From assembly GCA_035645275.1 (NCBI GenBank), contig DASQMX010000031.1, forward strand, positions 372,001 through 436,000: a DNA stretch of 64,000 nucleotides, in the 5' to 3' direction. Positions 35,219 through 43,794 of this stretch are shown piece after piece. Source of the stretch: Paranoxybacillus sp035645275. Its GTDB lineage: Bacteria; Bacillota; Bacilli; Bacillales; Anoxybacillaceae. Numbering within the stretch: position 1 is the first letter of the stretch; every line of letters starts with the position of its first letter. The position numbers were made by a program, and so were the translations under genes. The notes beneath the pieces are model-generated. The model made no database searches. It saw only the letters and a program-made list of their open reading frames with translations, and had not been told where the DNA came from.

Positions 35219-38104
35219 CTAGGAAATTTTCATTTTTTTGAAACTCCTATTATTAACGGGGACCATATTATGCTTTTTTAATAAATCACTAAAAATTTCT
35301 TTTTGTTGCATTCGTGTAAATTGTCTTTTTCCGCTCTCCCCAGTAAGATTTAAAAACTTGCGAATCTCACCTTTTTGAATAACTTGCCCATACTGCATAT
35401 TTTCAAATAATTGGTCCAATTTATGGTACCATTCTGTGTAGTAGTCTGAAATATCCCATTTCCTAATCATTGAACCAGTAAAATATTGATTTAATAGATT
35501 AATTAGTACTTTATCCTTAGTTGGGATATACACTTTTACTGATTCATCGCTATCCTTATTGCGTATTTTTGTTCGGCAAATATCTTGTATTAGATCAACC
35601 AACTGATCATTCAATTTTAATCGTTCTAAATCAATATTTTTAAATCGAATAACATCGTTAATAGTGTTAGTTTCGGTGTCATCACATGCTCCGTAAAGAG
35701 CGTCAAACTTGGCAATGTAATAAGGATGGCCTTTATGTTGCACCCCCGCCAAAACAAGAGATGTACAATCATTATAATTGTTGGACCCTTTTACATTGCC
35801 GAAGTGATTTAATTTCACACCCCCCCTTTTAATTTCTGGCTCCAATAATTTTTCTAATGTGTTTCGATGTTCTTTGTAGCATAGTACTAGAACATTCTCC
35901 TCTTCAGCAATTTTACGTACATATTTCACAAGATCATCTAGCCTCTCGGGATTTTTACGTAAAGCTTGCTTACTCATCGATATTGAAGCCTTGTAAAAAG
36001 TAAGATTTTCATAGGTTCGAATTTTAGGTACATGTAATATATTTAACTCTGTACCTACTTTGTACTCCATATCGATGTTAGAAGTACCGTCTAAAATAAT
36101 AGTATTAAAATTCTCAAACTCATAATTCAATACTTTGTGAGTGACTATATTTATCTGATTATTACCTCTGCTTATCCGCCCCCCATTTTGAATAAAATGC
36201 TCAATTTTATCAATTAAATAAGGATTCTTCCCTGTATATGATTGAAACCATACTTTCCTAAAATTAAATTGAAAAGTTGGTTGAATGGGAGGGATTACTT
36301 CATGTTCAGAGAGTAATTTATCATAATAGAAGTCTTTTACCTTCCCGATTAATTCTTTGACTTCATTTGCCCCCTCGATTTCGTAAGACATATTGTGAAT
36401 TTCATATTCAAACTCGTTGATATCGGAAAGGGTTAGATTTTGTACAGTAACTAAAGGGGGTTTTTCATCTATGATTAAAAGCCTCCGTTCATGCTTATTA
36501 CCATTTACATCTACCCATTCTTTGTAATTGCTCAAACGGTCTTTATCCATGGCTAGACGGGCATGTGAAACGATAACAATTGGATATTGTTTCTGCTCCC
36601 GATATTTTTGAGCAATCGGACATACTTTTTTCTCTGAGCAACCACGACAAATGCCATATACATACTCCTCGATCCCCTCTTTTTTCTTACATAATTCTGA
36701 AGTAAACGCACTTTCCATAACATAAGCAGCTTTTTTAAATTCGCGTCTTGGAATATCTATCCCTGGTCCGTCAAGCCATATCTCGTACTGGCCAATACTT
36801 TTCGCTAATTTTTTAGCTGTTTCAATTCTTTCAACTGCAATTACAGCACCCGCCTTGTTAATATCGTGTTTAAGAAGATATTTAAACATGACTTCGATTA
36901 ATGTACTTTTTCCCCCGCCTGGCGGCAGTGGAACAGAGAGTACCTGCTTTTTAAGAGAAAGAGCGGAATCTAATATATTTTGATAAACCAGTTTTGATTG
37001 TTGATCGACTATAATACCCCTTTTTTGCATTTCATTCTCCATTTCTTTTACTATTCCATCTATTAAAATATTTTCAGGAGAATGTAGAGGGATAGATACA
37101 TCAGCAGTCATACTCTCTAATCGTATATCGCGATACTTCTGTTCGCTTCGTTTTAAGAGTTTCTTATAAACCTCTTTTAATTCCTCAGCGTCTAGTTGCT
37201 CCGCCACCCAGTCGATAGGCTTTCCTCTTTCAATAGGACAATGTCCGTTAGCTTGACCTGTTGAACAATGTATAATTAGATTATCTTTGAACATAAAACC
37301 AGATGGTGAAGAGTCATCATGTAACGGACATTGAAATGCTAATCGATCACCGTAATCAATGTAGGATAACCCCATTGTATCTAAAAGGTCAACAAAGGCC
37401 CGAACAACCCCTTCTTTTTCTTCATCTAAACCTTCAAAATTAACTTCCTTATTTTGGGTATGTATCCTTTTGGCAGGTGGAAAAGCCTTAGAAAGCTCTT
37501 CTTGTGTATAAATATTTTCAGGCTCAAATAAAACAATTTCTTCTTCTACGATTTCTTTCCGCCAATATTTATAATTTTTTGTATAAGGTAATCGTAAAGC
37601 ATTATTAGGAGATACTAACTTTCCATCTCCATTAAAATATTCGATTAATTGTTGTTGGATATTTTTAAAGATTAATATGGATTGGTCTAATTTTTTACGA
37701 CATGAGCTATCCCATACGGCATTGGTTACTCTATATAGGAGTTTATGTCCCGCCCTCCCTCTGTAAACTAGCGTTGGGCGCAGTGGGGCGGAAAGAATAC
37801 GTTCATATTGTTTTTCTTTATCGCCTTCATCAATATCGACAAAATGCCATTTAATCTCTTTTATATACTTTGAATCATTTGCGCCATTTGGATAGAAACA
37901 CAATGACCGCTTTTGTTTTTCAGCAAAATTTAAGTAATAACGAAGGTCAGAATCGAGGTGATTCATATTAATTGAGTAAATACTCTGTGGGTATTTGGTT
38001 TTTATTTCTTTATCATCGCTATATGAAAGAATAGGAAAATCATCACTTCCATTACTAAAATATAGAATTACATCCTTCAGACTGTTAAGCGTGTGTTTAT
38101 TCAT
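35219..38104 (-). CDS. Primase-helicase replication protein of the island
   Basis: A 961-residue protein. The N-terminal third looks like an archaeo-eukaryotic-type primase (WHFVDIDEGD with the acidic pair, RAGHKLLYRV, NNALRLPYTKNYKYW). A zinc-finger region follows (FQCPLHDDSSPSGFMF and HCSTGQANGHCPIERG), then a P-loop helicase (LPPGGGKSTL, LLIIDEKPPL) with a second cysteine group (CRGCSEKKVCPIAQ). This order is typical of Rep-like proteins from phages, satellites and integrative elements. An origin-like region lies directly upstream. The gene is opposite in orientation to the integrase. Confidence 0.78.
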   Translation of the reverse strand: MNKHTLNSLKDVILYFSNGSDDFPILSYSDDKEIKTKYPQSIYSINMNHLDSDLRYYLNFAEKQKRSLCFYPNGANDSKYIKEIKWHFVDIDEGDKEKQYERILSAPLRPTLVYRGRAGHKLLYRVTNAVWDSSCRKKLDQSILIFKNIQQQLIEYFNGDGKLVSPNNALRLPYTKNYKYWRKEIVEEEIVLFEPENIYTQEELSKAFPPAKRIHTQNKEVNFEGLDEEKEGVVRAFVDLLDTMGLSYIDYGDRLAFQCPLHDDSSPSGFMFKDNLIIHCSTGQANGHCPIERGKPIDWVAEQLDAEELKEVYKKLLKRSEQKYRDIRLESMTADVSIPLHSPENILIDGIVKEMENEMQKRGIIVDQQSKLVYQNILDSALSLKKQVLSVPLPPGGGKSTLIEVMFKYLLKHDINKAGAVIAVERIETAKKLAKSIGQYEIWLDGPGIDIPRREFKKAAYVMESAFTSELCKKKEGIEEYVYGICRGCSEKKVCPIAQKYREQKQYPIVIVSHARLAMDKDRLSNYKEWVDVNGNKHERRLLIIDEKPPLVTVQNLTLSDINEFEYEIHNMSYEIEGANEVKELIGKVKDFYYDKLLSEHEVIPPIQPTFQFNFRKVWFQSYTGKNPYLIDKIEHFIQNGGRISRGNNQINIVTHKVLNYEFENFNTIILDGTSNIDMEYKVGTELNILHVPKIRTYENLTFYKASISMSKQALRKNPERLDDLVKYVRKIAEEENVLVLCYKEHRNTLEKLLEPEIKRGGVKLNHFGNVKGSNNYNDCTSLVLAGVQHKGHPYYIAKFDALYGACDDTETNTINDVIRFKNIDLERLKLNDQLVDLIQDICRTKIRNKDSDESVKVYIPTKDKVLINLLNQYFTGSMIRKWDISDYYTEWYHKLDQLFENMQYGQVIQKGEIRKFLNLTGESGKRQFTRMQQKEIFSDLLKKHNMVPVNNRSFKKMKIS

Positions 38105-38911
38105 TGGTGTACTCCCTCCTAAAAGGGGACATGATCTTATAAAATATTTATAAGAAAATGTCCCTTTTTGTATTTTTATGGCGTTTTCCCCGCCTCATTA
38201 GCCCTATACGCGGGGGGAGCGGGGGAGTTAAGAGATAAAATAAAAATTTTTAGTATACAGATAGAATGGCTAAAAACTGTTTTTGAATAGATGTACAGTA
38301 CTGTTAATTCATTAATGTCATTTTTCCTTAAGGATAGGATTTTTTAATTCACACCACCCTTCATAAAAATTTTCCCGTAGACAAAATCAGCCCCCCGCCC
38401 TTGTGCTTGACAAAAGCCCACTTTATAGGCATAGGGGGGGGTTTAGATAAATCATGGATATAAAATTTTTTAAAATAATGTGACCTAAACAGATAAATGA
38501 TAGAGATTACCTTTTCAGTCTGCTATAATATGTAATTTTTTTAATTTTAAAGTGGGGTCAAAACTGTGGCTATGAGTATAAGGAAGAGGATTATTAAAAG
38601 TCATAAAGAAAGGGCGGGGGAATAAATCGCTAAAAATTAGAGGATAGCTTATCGCTATTGTTATTCATAAGAACAAAAAGAATTTATTCCATAACAATAA
38701 GTTGCTTAGTAATATGTACATAAATTTATTTTGCTTCCCTCTTAACTGACTCCCCCCGCAGGCGTATATGGCTATTGAGCTGAAATTCTAAAATGTGGGG
38801 GTTTTATTGAATGTTTACAATTGTTTATAAGCATTTTATTTGCTACATTATGGTTAAGAAAGCTTGTCATGTTGCCTTTAGGGGACATCTGTTTAAAGGG
38901 GGATGTCTTCT
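38105..38911. other. G/C-run-rich noncoding region with nested inverted repeats, possible origin
   Basis: About 800 bases without a gene. An outer inverted pair lies at 38194-38219 and 38750-38779 (TAGCCNTATACGC and GGGGGGAG elements in both). An inner pair lies at 38391-38402 and 38611-38621 (CCCCCCGCCCTT / AAGGGCGGGGG). Runs of six to eight G or C in AT-rich DNA recur (38212, 38391, 38446, 38752). It is placed between primase-helicase and integrase promoters, so an origin or regulatory role is likely. Confidence 0.5.
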
Positions 38912-40033
38912 ATGGGTTATGTAAAAAAAGACGAAGAGAGAAATACATGGTATTTTGTTGCAGAGCTAGGTCCTGATCCAGTTACAGGTAAACGAAGAAG
39001 AACGAAAAGGTGCGGGTTTAAATCAAAGAAAGATGCTGAAAAGGCACTTGCTTTAATTGAGGCGGAGATATTCAAAGGCACGTATTTTAAGCCATCGAAT
39101 ACTCCATTTAAAGACCATCTTTACGAATGGTTTAAAGTGAAAAAGAACGTTATTGGCATCCAAACAGCACAAGTTTATGAAAACTACATGAACAATCGAA
39201 TCATTCCAGTGTTAGGACACGTTCAACTGTCACAACTAACACCTATGTTGTTGCAAAATTATGTGAGTAACTTAAAAGAAGAGGGGCTTGCGAGTGCAAC
39301 GATCAAAAAAATTTACAATATTATAAAGAGCTCACTCGATTATGCTGTGAACATGGAGCTTTTACCTTCTAATCCCGCAAAAAAGATCCAGTTACCAAAG
39401 GATAAAAAGAAAGAAATGACTGTATGGGATATAGATGAAATTAAAGCTTTCCTTAAAGTAGCTAGCAAAGATCGACTATATCCCGCTTTTCATTTGGCGA
39501 TCACGACTGGAATGCGGCGGGGTGAGATACTAGGACTGCGCTGGAAAGATGTTGACCTTGATAAAGGCATATTATATGTTCGTCAAACCTTGAGTAAAGA
39601 TGGAAAGAAATTTTTGAGCGGGGCTAAAACAGAATCAAGTGTCCGTAGTATTAAACTCTCAAATGAAACCATTGCTGTTTTAAAGAAACATAAGGCTAGA
39701 GTAGCTAGAGAAAAGCTACAACTTGGACCTGACTATGTGGACTATGACCTTGTCGTCTGTACGTCAAAAGGTACACCTGTAAACCCTGAGAATTTGAAAA
39801 GGACTTACGAAAGGTTGATTAAAGAAGCGGATGTTCCAAAGATTCGCTTTCATGACCTACGCCATACTCACGCAACAATGCTTCTCGCTCAAGGAGTACA
39901 CGCAAAGGTCATATCGGAACGTCTAGGCCATAGCAATATTAAAATAACACTAGACACTTATTCACATGTATTACCTAATATGCAGGAAGAGGCCGCTAAT
40001 CAAATCGATGCCCTGCTATCAAAATCAAACTAA
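38912..40033 (+). CDS. Tyrosine site-specific integrase
   Basis: A 373-residue tyrosine recombinase. AP2-like N-terminal arm-binding domain (TWYFVAELGPDPVTGKRRRT), SAM-like core-binding domain (about 60-150), and catalytic domain with Arg in TTGMRRGEILGLRW, HDLRHTHA, RLGHSNI and the nucleophile in LDTYSHV. The ATG at 38912 is chosen because AAAGGGGG lies nine bases upstream. It ends 120 bases from the tRNA-Val attachment site and is the recombinase of this island. No excisionase was found nearby. Confidence 0.95.
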   Translation: MGYVKKDEERNTWYFVAELGPDPVTGKRRRTKRCGFKSKKDAEKALALIEAEIFKGTYFKPSNTPFKDHLYEWFKVKKNVIGIQTAQVYENYMNNRIIPVLGHVQLSQLTPMLLQNYVSNLKEEGLASATIKKIYNIIKSSLDYAVNMELLPSNPAKKIQLPKDKKKEMTVWDIDEIKAFLKVASKDRLYPAFHLAITTGMRRGEILGLRWKDVDLDKGILYVRQTLSKDGKKFLSGAKTESSVRSIKLSNETIAVLKKHKARVAREKLQLGPDYVDYDLVVCTSKGTPVNPENLKRTYERLIKEADVPKIRFHDLRHTHATMLLAQGVHAKVISERLGHSNIKITLDTYSHVLPNMQEEAANQIDALLSKSN

Positions 40034-40105
40034 AATACTTCGGCACCGAAACGGCACCAATCGTAATTTGAACGCTGTTTTGAGTGCCTGCCTATAAAAT
40101 ACAAA

Positions 40106-40142
40106 AAGCTTGAAGCCCTTGATACACAAGGATTTCAAGCTT
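40106..40142 (-). terminator. Element-supplied terminator for tRNA-Val
   Basis: AAGCTTGAAGCCCTTG / CAAGGATTTCAAGCTT stem with a T run on the minus strand (TTTTTGTATTTT), 10 bases beyond the tRNA 3' end. It is within the island and replaces the original terminator now at 19870. Confidence 0.75.
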
Positions 40143-40150
40143 CTCGATTG

Positions 40151-40194
40151 GATGATTCCGACTGGGCTCGAACCAGCGACCTCCACCCTGTCAA
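40151..40194 (-). repeat. attR within tRNA-Val
   Basis: 44-bp direct repeat identical to 19908-19951. The match stops after the anticodon region (TCAA, then G here and A at attL), so the crossover lies in the 3' half of the tRNA gene. Confidence 0.92.
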
Positions 40195-40225
40195 GGTGGC
40201 GCTCTCCCAGCTGAGCTACGGAATC
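40153..40225 (-). tRNA. tRNA-Val (anticodon GAC)
   Basis: 73-base cloverleaf: acceptor GATTCCG / CGGAATC with discriminator A, D arm with GCTCAGCTGGGAGAGC, anticodon arm CCACC-TTGACAG-GGTGG (anticodon GAC), T arm CTGGTTCGAGCCCAG. CCA is not encoded. The 3' half is the island attachment site and is restored intact. Confidence 0.95.
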
Positions 40226-40371
40226 ATGTGCTCATGTGCTATTAATTACATTTTATATTATATGTATCAATCAATAGATTGTCAAATACTTTTTTCAAAA
40301 AACATGATAATCGCCTTATTAATTTTGATTTGTTACAATAAACGTACAATCTAATGGAAAGGAAGTTTACG

Positions 40372-41010
40372 ATGAGCTTAAAGATCCGCGTTTATTCTGA
40401 TTTTGTTTGTCCGTTTTGTTATATCGGAGAAAAGCCGCTCATGGAAGCGATCGAAGGAAAAGATGTTGAGCTCGAATGGATGCCGTTTGAGCTTCGTCCA
40501 GAGCCGGTAGAGCCGTTATCTCCTAACAGCCATTACATCCAGACTGCGTGGCATCAATCGGTCAAACCGCTTTCTGCTCGATTCGGCGTGAATATGGAAC
40601 TGCCGGATATCGATCCAATTCCGCGGACACATTTTGCCCATGAAGGTTATCAATACGCGAAAGAACAAGGAAAAGCGCTTGAGTATGTTCATGCTGTCTT
40701 TTCAGCGTATTGGCAAGAAGGAAAAAACATTAGCGATATTGACGTGCTGAGTGAAGCAGCGGAAAAAATCGGGCTAAATAAAGAAGAGTTTCGCGCCGTA
40801 CTTGAAACGCGCCGCTATAAAGAAGTTCATCAACAAGCATTGAAGCATGCGTATGAAGAAGCGAACGTTACTGCGGTTCCTACATTCATCATCGGCAATC
40901 GTATGCTTCGCGGCTTGCATACGAAAGAAATGATTGAAAAAGTAATTCTTGAACAAACAGAAAACGAAGACGATTTGCTTGGCAAAAGCTGCGGCATCGA
41001 CGGCTGCTAA
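40372..41010 (+). CDS. DsbA family oxidoreductase, FrnE-like
   Basis: A 212-residue DsbA-fold protein of the FrnE group with CPFC in SDFVCPFCYIGEKPL near the N-terminus, the cis-proline in NVTAVPTFIIGN, and a C-terminal CGIDGC pair. No signal peptide, so it is cytoplasmic. The ATG at 40372 follows AAAGGAAG; an upstream ATG lacks a site. It may act as a disulfide isomerase or thiol oxidoreductase in stress. It stands alone. Confidence 0.87.
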   Translation: MSLKIRVYSDFVCPFCYIGEKPLMEAIEGKDVELEWMPFELRPEPVEPLSPNSHYIQTAWHQSVKPLSARFGVNMELPDIDPIPRTHFAHEGYQYAKEQGKALEYVHAVFSAYWQEGKNISDIDVLSEAAEKIGLNKEEFRAVLETRRYKEVHQQALKHAYEEANVTAVPTFIIGNRMLRGLHTKEMIEKVILEQTENEDDLLGKSCGIDGC

Positions 41011-41017
41011 GAAGACA

Positions 41018-41133
41018 AGAGGGCTGCCCTATAAGTGTTTGGCCTCACGCAAACTCCATCATATATAGCGTTTTTTTATCCAGTGTTATATACGATGGTT
41101 GTGGGGCCTGAACCTTTTCTTTAGCGGCAGCCT
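41018..41133. repeat. Nested palindromic repeat copy
   Basis: Outer arms AGAGGGCTGCC / GGCAGCCT, inner arms AGTGTTTGGCCTCACG / GTGGGGCCTGAACC and an AT-rich centre with ATATATAG and TATATACG. It lies between convergent genes (stop codons at 41010 and 41139). Confidence 0.75.
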
Positions 41134-41138
41134 ATTGT

Positions 41139-41834
41139 TCAATGGCGAACGAATTCAATCTGTTTTCCTTGCAAAATTCCGTTTTTATACTCATATACAA
41201 CGATTAAACTTCCTAAATACTCCCCTGTTTTTCTCTCAAGTAGCAAAATCGCTTTTAGACGCTGATGATTGATCGTATATTTTAAAAAATGGTCAACGCT
41301 TAAATGTAGTTTTTGACTGCTTTTCTCCAATTCGTTATTCGGAATCAATGCATGGATGTCGTCAATCATCAGTTCAACGCCTTGTTTCGTTTCTTTCAAC
41401 TTCATATTTTTTAATACGACAGCGCGCGGATCTTCAATAACAATTTCGCGAACGGGCGTTTTTTCTTCATTGTTTGTTTTCTGTAAAACATGAACCTCAT
41501 TTTTATACAATCCATCTCCTCTTGCTTTAATAAGAAATACGATAATTTCTTCTATTCCATCACCGGTTACGTCAAGAGAATATAACTGCGGTCTTGTTCG
41601 TTCTGATAAAGGGAGGTTTTCCCATTCTGGAAAGTTTTGCGCTCTTTTTCCAACTCGCAATTGAAAATCCCTCAGCCACCCATATTCTTCTTTTGCTAGT
41701 AATTGAATATTGGCGTTAGGTAATACCGCCACTTGCTTATATGGGGGAGTATCGGTCTGATTTTCTCCATTTGTATTTATCGGAAAAAACAATAAAAAAA
41801 TAGTTCCGACGATAAAAAAGAATGATTTCTTCAT
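41139..41834 (-). CDS. Exported protein, unknown
   Basis: A 231-residue protein with a signal peptide (MKKSFFFIVGTIFLLFFPINTNG type; about residues 1-24). The mature part contains SLDVTGDGIEEIIVFLIKARG, which resembles an FG-GAP/VCBS calcium-loop strand, so a beta-rich extracellular domain is likely. The ATG at 41832-41834 has GGAGGTG five bases upstream. No function known. Confidence 0.75.
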   Translation of the reverse strand: MKKSFFFIVGTIFLLFFPINTNGENQTDTPPYKQVAVLPNANIQLLAKEEYGWLRDFQLRVGKRAQNFPEWENLPLSERTRPQLYSLDVTGDGIEEIIVFLIKARGDGLYKNEVHVLQKTNNEEKTPVREIVIEDPRAVVLKNMKLKETKQGVELMIDDIHALIPNNELEKSSQKLHLSVDHFLKYTINHQRLKAILLLERKTGEYLGSLIVVYEYKNGILQGKQIEFVRH

Positions 41835-41995
41835 CTGACACCTCCAAAATTTGAATTTACTTCTATTGTTTGTCTCCTTGCTAAGCAATATGTAAGATAA
41901 ACGTTTTTAACCGTGAAAAAACAATATTTTCAATTTGATACAACTCCATTGTCTATGTTATGATGTTTAGAAACATGAAAATGGAGGGGATGACA

Positions 41996-42532
41996 ATGCG
42001 GTATGTTACATTAACAGACGTATTTGTTCATCCGATTGCGCAAAAATATTTAAAACGCTCTGGCGTGGCTCATGCCATTGCCACTGCTTACCATGCTTAT
42101 CGTCTAGCTTTAAAGCATGGTGTGAATGTCGATTTGGCAACGAAAGCGGCATTATTGCATGACATCGGTCATTATGAGTGGTATTCCAATGGGAAATGGG
42201 ATTATGAAAAATATAAACAAAACGATATTCATGCGATTAAGGGAGCAGAGCGTGCTCATAAGCTGCTTATTCGTTTAGGAGAACACCCAAAAAACGCCAA
42301 AGAAATTGCGCTTGCGATTCTTTTGCATACCGATTCGTATCTTCCGGAATGCGAGTTAAAGCGAAAGCCATTGCAGGAGATTATTAAACTTGCGGACGAG
42401 GCAGATGAAGAACCGGGTGGTAAACATCATTACCGTAAAATTGACGATGAACTTGCTTTAAAGAAAATTAAACAGCTTGATCAGCTCGTCGAAAAACAAC
42501 TGCAAACACAAAAATTAGAAGAAATTATATAA
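41996..42532 (+). CDS. HD domain phosphohydrolase
   Basis: A 178-residue HD-domain protein: HAIATAYHAYRLALKHG, the metal pair in ALLHDIGHYEW, and a later His/Asp in LLHTDSYLPE and KLADEADEEPGG. Such proteins hydrolyse nucleotides or related phosphates; substrate unknown. GGAGGGG lies six bases before the ATG at 41996. The stop codon abuts the repeat. Confidence 0.85.
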   Translation: MRYVTLTDVFVHPIAQKYLKRSGVAHAIATAYHAYRLALKHGVNVDLATKAALLHDIGHYEWYSNGKWDYEKYKQNDIHAIKGAERAHKLLIRLGEHPKNAKEIALAILLHTDSYLPECELKRKPLQEIIKLADEADEEPGGKHHYRKIDDELALKKIKQLDQLVEKQLQTQKLEEII

Positions 42533-42604
42533 GAGGCTGTCTCAAGTGTCAGAGCGCACAGCACAATATATATAAGGCGCTCAGACACTTATGGGACAGC
42601 CTCT
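42532..42604. repeat. Nested palindromic repeat, best compact copy
   Basis: AGAGGCTGTCTCAAGTGTC / CAGACACTTATGGGACAGCCTCT outer stem, with inner AGAGCGC / GCGCTC and an ATATATA centre. It fills exactly the gap between convergent genes, touching the HD-gene stop and the metC stop codon. Confidence 0.85.
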
Positions 42605-43790
42605 AAACTGTTTTTACGAAGGAAGTTTGCTTCTTCTCTTTTACATAAGATAATGCTCTTTCAAAGTCACTGATTAAATCATCGGCTGCTTCTAAGCCTA
42701 CACTCAATCTAAGCAACCCATCTGTAATTCCTCTTCGCGCTCTCTCCTCTTTTGGCATCGCAGCATGTGACATTTTCGCTGGATAGGATAAAATCGACTC
42801 AACCGCCCCTAAACTGACGGCAAACACCGGGATATTAGCATGCTTAACAAACGTTCGTACCGCTTCTTCATCCGCCAAACGAAACGATAATACTGCACCG
42901 AACCCGGATGCTTGGTAACGTTGAACGGAGTGACCTGGATGATAAGAAAGGCCTGGATAATACACTTCTTCCACTTTTGGATGTTTCGCTAAAAAGGAAG
43001 CAATTTTCATCGCGGATTGGGAAGATTGTTGTAAGCGGACATGGAGCGTTTTTAACCCGCGCAGCACAAGCCAGGCATCCTGCACACCAAGTACTGCGCC
43101 AAAGGCGTTTTGCAATTTGTATAAACGATCCGCTAACTCTTCATCTTTTACAACAGCCAACCCGGCAACAACATCGCTATGCCCCGATAAAAACTTCGTC
43201 GCGCTATGAAGTACAACGTCCACACCTAACTCAAGCGGCCGCTGCAACGCTGGAGTCATAAACGTATTATCTAAAAACGTTAAACACCCATTTGCTTTCG
43301 CCAGCTTCACAATACCGCGAATGTCTGTAATTTTTAACAATGGGTTGGAAGGGGTCTCTACATAAATGACTTTCGTATTGGCGCGAATCTGGCAGGCCAC
43401 CTCATGCAAGTCGGTCATATCCACAAACGTGTACTCAATTCCGAAACGGCTCAACACTTCGGTAATCATCCGATATGTTCCGCCATACACATCTTCGGTA
43501 ATCAAGACGTGATCGCCTTTGGATAATAGTAAAAATGCGGTAGAAATCGCCGCCATTCCTGAGGAGAAGGCAAAGCCGCGCACACCGCCTTCAAGTTCGG
43601 CAATTGTGTCTTCCAACGCTTCCCTTGTTGGATTTCCTGAACGGCTATAATCATACTTTCCAAATGTATCAAAATCATATTGATGAAATGTGGAAGCGTG
43701 TTGAATCGGAATACTTACCGCTCCAGTTTGTTCGTCTACTTTCCATTTATTATGAAGCAAATTCGTTTGAAACGAAAATTCTTTCTCCAC
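42603..43790 (-). CDS. metC: Cystathionine beta-lyase
   Basis: PLP-dependent transsulfuration enzyme, 395 residues. PLP lysine in LHSATKFLSGHSDV, substrate/phosphate region SSGMAAISTAF and VYGGTYRM, and ETPSNPLLKITDI. The gene order metI-metC behind one S-box equals yjcI-yjcJ of B. subtilis, where MetC cleaves cystathionine to homocysteine. The GTG start lies five bases after the metI stop. A cystathionine gamma-lyase activity cannot be excluded from sequence. Confidence 0.88.
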   Translation of the reverse strand: MEKEFSFQTNLLHNKWKVDEQTGAVSIPIQHASTFHQYDFDTFGKYDYSRSGNPTREALEDTIAELEGGVRGFAFSSGMAAISTAFLLLSKGDHVLITEDVYGGTYRMITEVLSRFGIEYTFVDMTDLHEVACQIRANTKVIYVETPSNPLLKITDIRGIVKLAKANGCLTFLDNTFMTPALQRPLELGVDVVLHSATKFLSGHSDVVAGLAVVKDEELADRLYKLQNAFGAVLGVQDAWLVLRGLKTLHVRLQQSSQSAMKIASFLAKHPKVEEVYYPGLSYHPGHSVQRYQASGFGAVLSFRLADEEAVRTFVKHANIPVFAVSLGAVESILSYPAKMSHAAMPKEERARRGITDGLLRLSVGLEAADDLISDFERALSYVKEKKQTSFVKTV

Positions 43791-43794
43791 TCCG

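Larger units (their letters stand above)
19908..40194. mobile_element. Integrative genomic island in tRNA-Val(GAC) carrying defence genes
   Basis: The element is bounded by 44-bp direct repeats, one within an intact tRNA gene. A tyrosine integrase lies next to the intact tRNA, and a primase-helicase with an origin-like region precedes it. The cargo is a protein kinase fusion, a PARIS-like pair, an Mrr-like endonuclease and a type I restriction system. Several cargo genes (20.2-27.2 kb) look clearly AT-richer than the flanks. I found no relaxase, type IV secretion, capsid, terminase or excisionase gene, so it is best called an integrative mobilisable element or satellite-like island. Confidence 0.9.

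Noticed and set aside
38575..38626. Short plus-strand frame MSIRKRIIKSHKERAGE
   Set aside because: Only 17 codons, poor ribosome binding site, and it overlaps the inverted-repeat element; no support for coding.
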